From Flavobacterium sp. ACN6 (lineage in GTDB: Bacteria > Bacteroidota > Bacteroidia > Flavobacteriales > Flavobacteriaceae), in the NCBI RefSeq assembly GCF_002304005.1, contig NZ_MRCQ01000003.1:1-64000 (forward strand): a stretch of 64,000 nucleotides of DNA, written 5' to 3'. Below the pieces are notes generated by a model. It saw only the letters and a list, made by a program, of their open reading frames with translations. It had not been told where the DNA came from and ran no database searches. Positions 61,554-64,000 of this stretch are shown here, piece after piece. Position 1 is the first letter of the stretch. Every line of letters starts with the position of its first letter. Position numbers and translations under genes: made by a program.

Positions 61554-63014
61554 TTAAAATCCTTTTGGTGTAGTTTTAAGATACATACCGTGTTTCAATC
61601 CGTTGATAATTTTCGAATCTGTTAAGTAAGGACGTTCTGGTTCTGAATCGTTGAAAATTCTTTTAGCAGTTGTTCCTGTAATTTTTGAAATTGCAAGATT
61701 TAGGTATGGTTCTGATGTTTCTCCTAAAACCCCAAAAGTACTTACCTGCTCATATTGCTGATATGTTGGCTGTAAACCTTGCGTGTAATCTCCAAAATTA
61801 GCCGAATTGGTAATTTTTAAAACCAAAGGCTGCATTGCGTATTTATGATTTGGATTAACATTCTTTTTTGTCAATGTTTCTGAATCGTAAACTGTAAACG
61901 ATCCAACATTTTTTCCTGTTGTTGTTTCACCAATTTGAACTACATTAATATAAGGTTTCAATCCGTTGATGATTAATTCACTTGCAGATGCTGTACTTTC
62001 GGTTGTAATAATATAAACTGTATTTAAGTTTAAACTGTTTAATGCTTTTCCATCAATATTATTGACAAATCTTTCGTTTAGACTTTCCAAATCATCATTG
62101 GTAAAACTTTTCATTTGCTTGGCATTAAATTCCATTTTAGAAAAAACCTGACCTTCAAACTGTCCAGTAATCATACTTGCCAGTCTGGTTGAAGATGTAA
62201 TAGATCCTCCTCCATTATATCTAAGATCTAAAATTAAATCTGTCGCTCCTTGCGCTTTTAATTCACCAAATGCTTGATTAAGTCTATCATCGTATTCAGC
62301 ATAAAAACCATTATACATTAAATAACCAATTTTATGACTTCCTGAAGTAATTACTTTATTAATCAAAATAGGATTTTCTTCTAAAACCGTTTTCGTTAAA
62401 GCAACCGATTTCCCATTCAAAACAAAAGTAGTTCCATTATAATCAGCTAGATTTAAAGTATAACTATCTTGATTCAATAATAATTGCTGATAATTAGAAA
62501 CCGTAAGTTTTGTTCCGTTTACGCTTGTAAACAAATCACCACGTTTAATGGCTTTTGTAGAGGCATCAGAATTTGGTATAATATAACGAACAAATCCAAC
62601 AACATCATTTGAACCAGAAGAAATAAGGCTCAATCTAAAATCGACACCATTATTTTTTGTGATTCCGCTTAGTTCTTGTTCCAAAACAGTGTAGTCATCA
62701 ACAATCCAGCTGAAACGGTCAATCGCATCTCCGTTAGGATATTTACTTTCTGGTTTATTCAATAAATCTTCAAACAAATCTTCTGGCTTAGAATATCCTC
62801 GTAAAAAACTATTGAAATCATTTTCGTTAGCAAAACGGTTATCAGCCAAATTAGGTACATCGGCCTGCCATAAATAAACTTCATTTAATCCTCTCCAGAT
62901 AAAACTATTAATTTGTAAATCTGCCGGCGCGGCAACATCATCATTATCTTCACAAGATTGCAAAGAAAAAGCAAATAGGAAAAGTAGCAGGGCGCTCTTT
63001 AAAAGTGTTTTCAT
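61554..63014 (-). CDS. S41-family peptidase lipoprotein
   Basis: 486 residues with a lipoprotein signal (LLFLFAFSLQSCEDND). An N-terminal helical region is followed by a PDZ-like segment (IKRGDLFTSVNGTKLTVSNYQQLL) and the C-terminal-processing-protease core: LILDLRYNGGGSITSS, catalytic Ser in ITTESTASASELI and Lys in GETTTGKNVGSF. It should cleave proteins in the envelope. It is not obviously part of the B12 system and has its own terminator. Confidence 0.92.
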   Translation of the reverse strand: MKTLLKSALLLFLFAFSLQSCEDNDDVAAPADLQINSFIWRGLNEVYLWQADVPNLADNRFANENDFNSFLRGYSKPEDLFEDLLNKPESKYPNGDAIDRFSWIVDDYTVLEQELSGITKNNGVDFRLSLISSGSNDVVGFVRYIIPNSDASTKAIKRGDLFTSVNGTKLTVSNYQQLLLNQDSYTLNLADYNGTTFVLNGKSVALTKTVLEENPILINKVITSGSHKIGYLMYNGFYAEYDDRLNQAFGELKAQGATDLILDLRYNGGGSITSSTRLASMITGQFEGQVFSKMEFNAKQMKSFTNDDLESLNERFVNNIDGKALNSLNLNTVYIITTESTASASELIINGLKPYINVVQIGETTTGKNVGSFTVYDSETLTKKNVNPNHKYAMQPLVLKITNSANFGDYTQGLQPTYQQYEQVSTFGVLGETSEPYLNLAISKITGTTAKRIFNDSEPERPYLTDSKIINGLKHGMYLKTTPKGF

Positions 63015-63179
63015 ATTATTTGGGTTTCTTAGTGGTATGATGTAAAAGTAATATCTTTAGTTTTAGCTTTGTCAAAAAAGCAGTATTTTTTTTACGTAAA
63101 AAAAAATTTGTTTTTTGTTGTAACAAATCTAATTGTACCTCGTCTTGAATATATAAGCTAACGATTAACCATCAGTTTA

Positions 63180-63689
63180 ATGAACCAAGTTGTATTTATA
63201 GAATTAATAAATCCTTTTAAAGACAAAGTTTTTCGTCTGGCAAAAAGATTGCTTACAAGTACTGAAGAAGCCGAAGATGCTACTCAGGAAGTAATGGTGA
63301 AATTATGGAACAAGAAAGAAAATCTCGAAAGTTATAATAGTGTTGAGGCCTTGGCCATGACAATGACTAAGAATTACTGTCTTGACCAGTTAAAATCTAA
63401 AAGAGCGAGTAATCTGCAGATTGTTCATAATAATTTCACAGATCGCGAACCGCAGTTAGACAAAAAACTGGAAGATGAAAATAGTCTGGAATGGGTTGAA
63501 AAAATTATAAATCAGCTGCCAGAACAAATGCAGTTATTAATTCAGCTCCGTGATGTTGAACAATATGAATTTGACGAAATAGCAAAAATTGTCAACATGA
63601 ACGAAACTGCAATACGAGTGGCACTTTCGAGAGCAAGAAAAAAAATAAGAGAATCAATGACAAATACACACCTTTATGGAACTAAATAA
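63180..63689 (+). CDS. ECF-family RNA polymerase sigma factor
   Basis: 169 residues. Region 2 (FRLAKRLLTSTEEAEDATQEVMVKLWNKKENLE) and region 4 (LPEQMQLLIQLRDVEQYEFDEIAKIVNMNETAIRVALSRARKKI) are intact. Its end overlaps the next gene by 14 bases, so the two are co-translated. The second gene probably encodes its regulator. Confidence 0.93.
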   Translation: MNQVVFIELINPFKDKVFRLAKRLLTSTEEAEDATQEVMVKLWNKKENLESYNSVEALAMTMTKNYCLDQLKSKRASNLQIVHNNFTDREPQLDKKLEDENSLEWVEKIINQLPEQMQLLIQLRDVEQYEFDEIAKIVNMNETAIRVALSRARKKIRESMTNTHLYGTK

Positions 63690-64000
63690 AATAGAAGAAA
63701 TAATTGAAAAATACTTTCAGGGAGAAACCACTATTGCCGAAGAAAATCAACTAAAAGAATATTTTTCTTCACCGAATGTTGCGCAGCATTTGGAGCACTA
63801 CAAGCCTATGTTTGGCTATTTCTCTCTAGCAAAAGAACAGAAGTCGACGTATGAGATTCCACTACAAACTAAAAAACGAAACGTAGCGTGGTTATCGATT
63901 GCAGCTTCAGCTGTTATTATGCTCGGAATTGGAACCTATTATTTTGCCGGCGAACAAAAAATCACTACTAATACAGTAGCCTCGCAGACAGAGTTAGGAA
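63676..64000 (+). CDS. Probable anti-sigma-type membrane protein, truncated by the window end
   Basis: The frame runs from ATG 63676 past the window end (108 codons seen). The soluble N-terminus (MELNKIEEIIEKYFQGETTIAEENQLKEYF) is the pattern seen in membrane partners of ECF sigma factors in Bacteroidota. A span follows at about 76-92 (VAWLSIAASAVIMLGIGTYYF). The 14-base overlap with the sigma gene supports a sigma/anti-sigma pair. The C-terminal part is outside the window, so its type cannot be told. Confidence 0.75.
   Translation, partial: MELNKIEEIIEKYFQGETTIAEENQLKEYFSSPNVAQHLEHYKPMFGYFSLAKEQKSTYEIPLQTKKRNVAWLSIAASAVIMLGIGTYYFAGEQKITTNTVASQTELG

Overview
The window reads as chromosomal DNA of a Flavobacterium-like member of the Bacteroidota. 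The evidence is the AT-rich base composition, promoters of the Bacteroidota type (TTG, about 20 bases, TAnnTTTG) directly in front of many genes, almost no Shine-Dalgarno sequences, many lipoproteins with Bacteroidota-style signal peptides, and gene families typical of the group. No CRISPR array, prophage or rRNA gene is visible. Three tRNA-Lys genes and one tRNA-Leu gene are present.

Layout. 1-890: gene-poor leader with two minus-strand promoters facing out of the window and dispersed repeats. 892-4268: thrS-infC-rpmI-rplT translation operon, in which infC has no standard start codon. 4420-9849: a Crp/Fnr regulator with an AhpD-like partner, then two tandem TPR-histidine kinase lipoproteins and a response regulator. 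9988-15245: a secreted DNase-I-fold enzyme, an envelope protein, and a second two-component system (NarL-type regulator, HisKA_3 kinase, membrane protein). 15382-26560: housekeeping genes (dnaB, accA, an LptF/G-type permease, tgt, split transketolase, an FKBP lipoprotein, an S4 protein, a phosphoribosyltransferase). 26552-27754: aroK and the tRNA cluster.

29368-39129 looks like a light-response and carotenoid region. It holds a MerR-type regulator with the cobalamin-binding signatures of CarH/LitR photoreceptors, crtI, crtB, crtZ, a SRPBCC protein, DNA photolyase, AarF-like kinase, a TetR regulator, a TIGR01777 epimerase and a YceI protein. A 9-mer, TTGTTTAAG, recurs at the crtI promoter and in the TetR/epimerase divergent promoter region.

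39366-48767 carries mixed metabolic and envelope genes: rmuC, a PrcB-type lipoprotein, an ECF sigma factor with an unusual membrane partner, an SDR, a pseudouridine synthase and trmL. 48821-61468 is a cobalamin uptake and salvage island: btuFCD importer genes, cobU, a bluB-cobT fusion, cobS, an alpha-ribazole phosphatase, a cobalamin riboswitch, a BtuB-like receptor and a BtuG-like beta-propeller lipoprotein. No corrin-ring synthesis genes are present, so the cell probably imports corrinoids and rebuilds the lower ligand. The cofactor made here is the one the putative CarH-like regulator would need.

The B12 island has been reshaped by small mobile or repetitive elements. A GxxExxY gene bounded by inverted repeats lies between btuC and btuD. 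A broken four-helix-bundle (rRNA-IVS family) gene lies before cobU. A REP-associated tyrosine transposase is followed by four units with an exact 159-base period; each unit carries a decayed copy of the cobS leader and start codon. The right edge has an S41 protease lipoprotein, an ECF sigma factor and the first part of its probable membrane partner.
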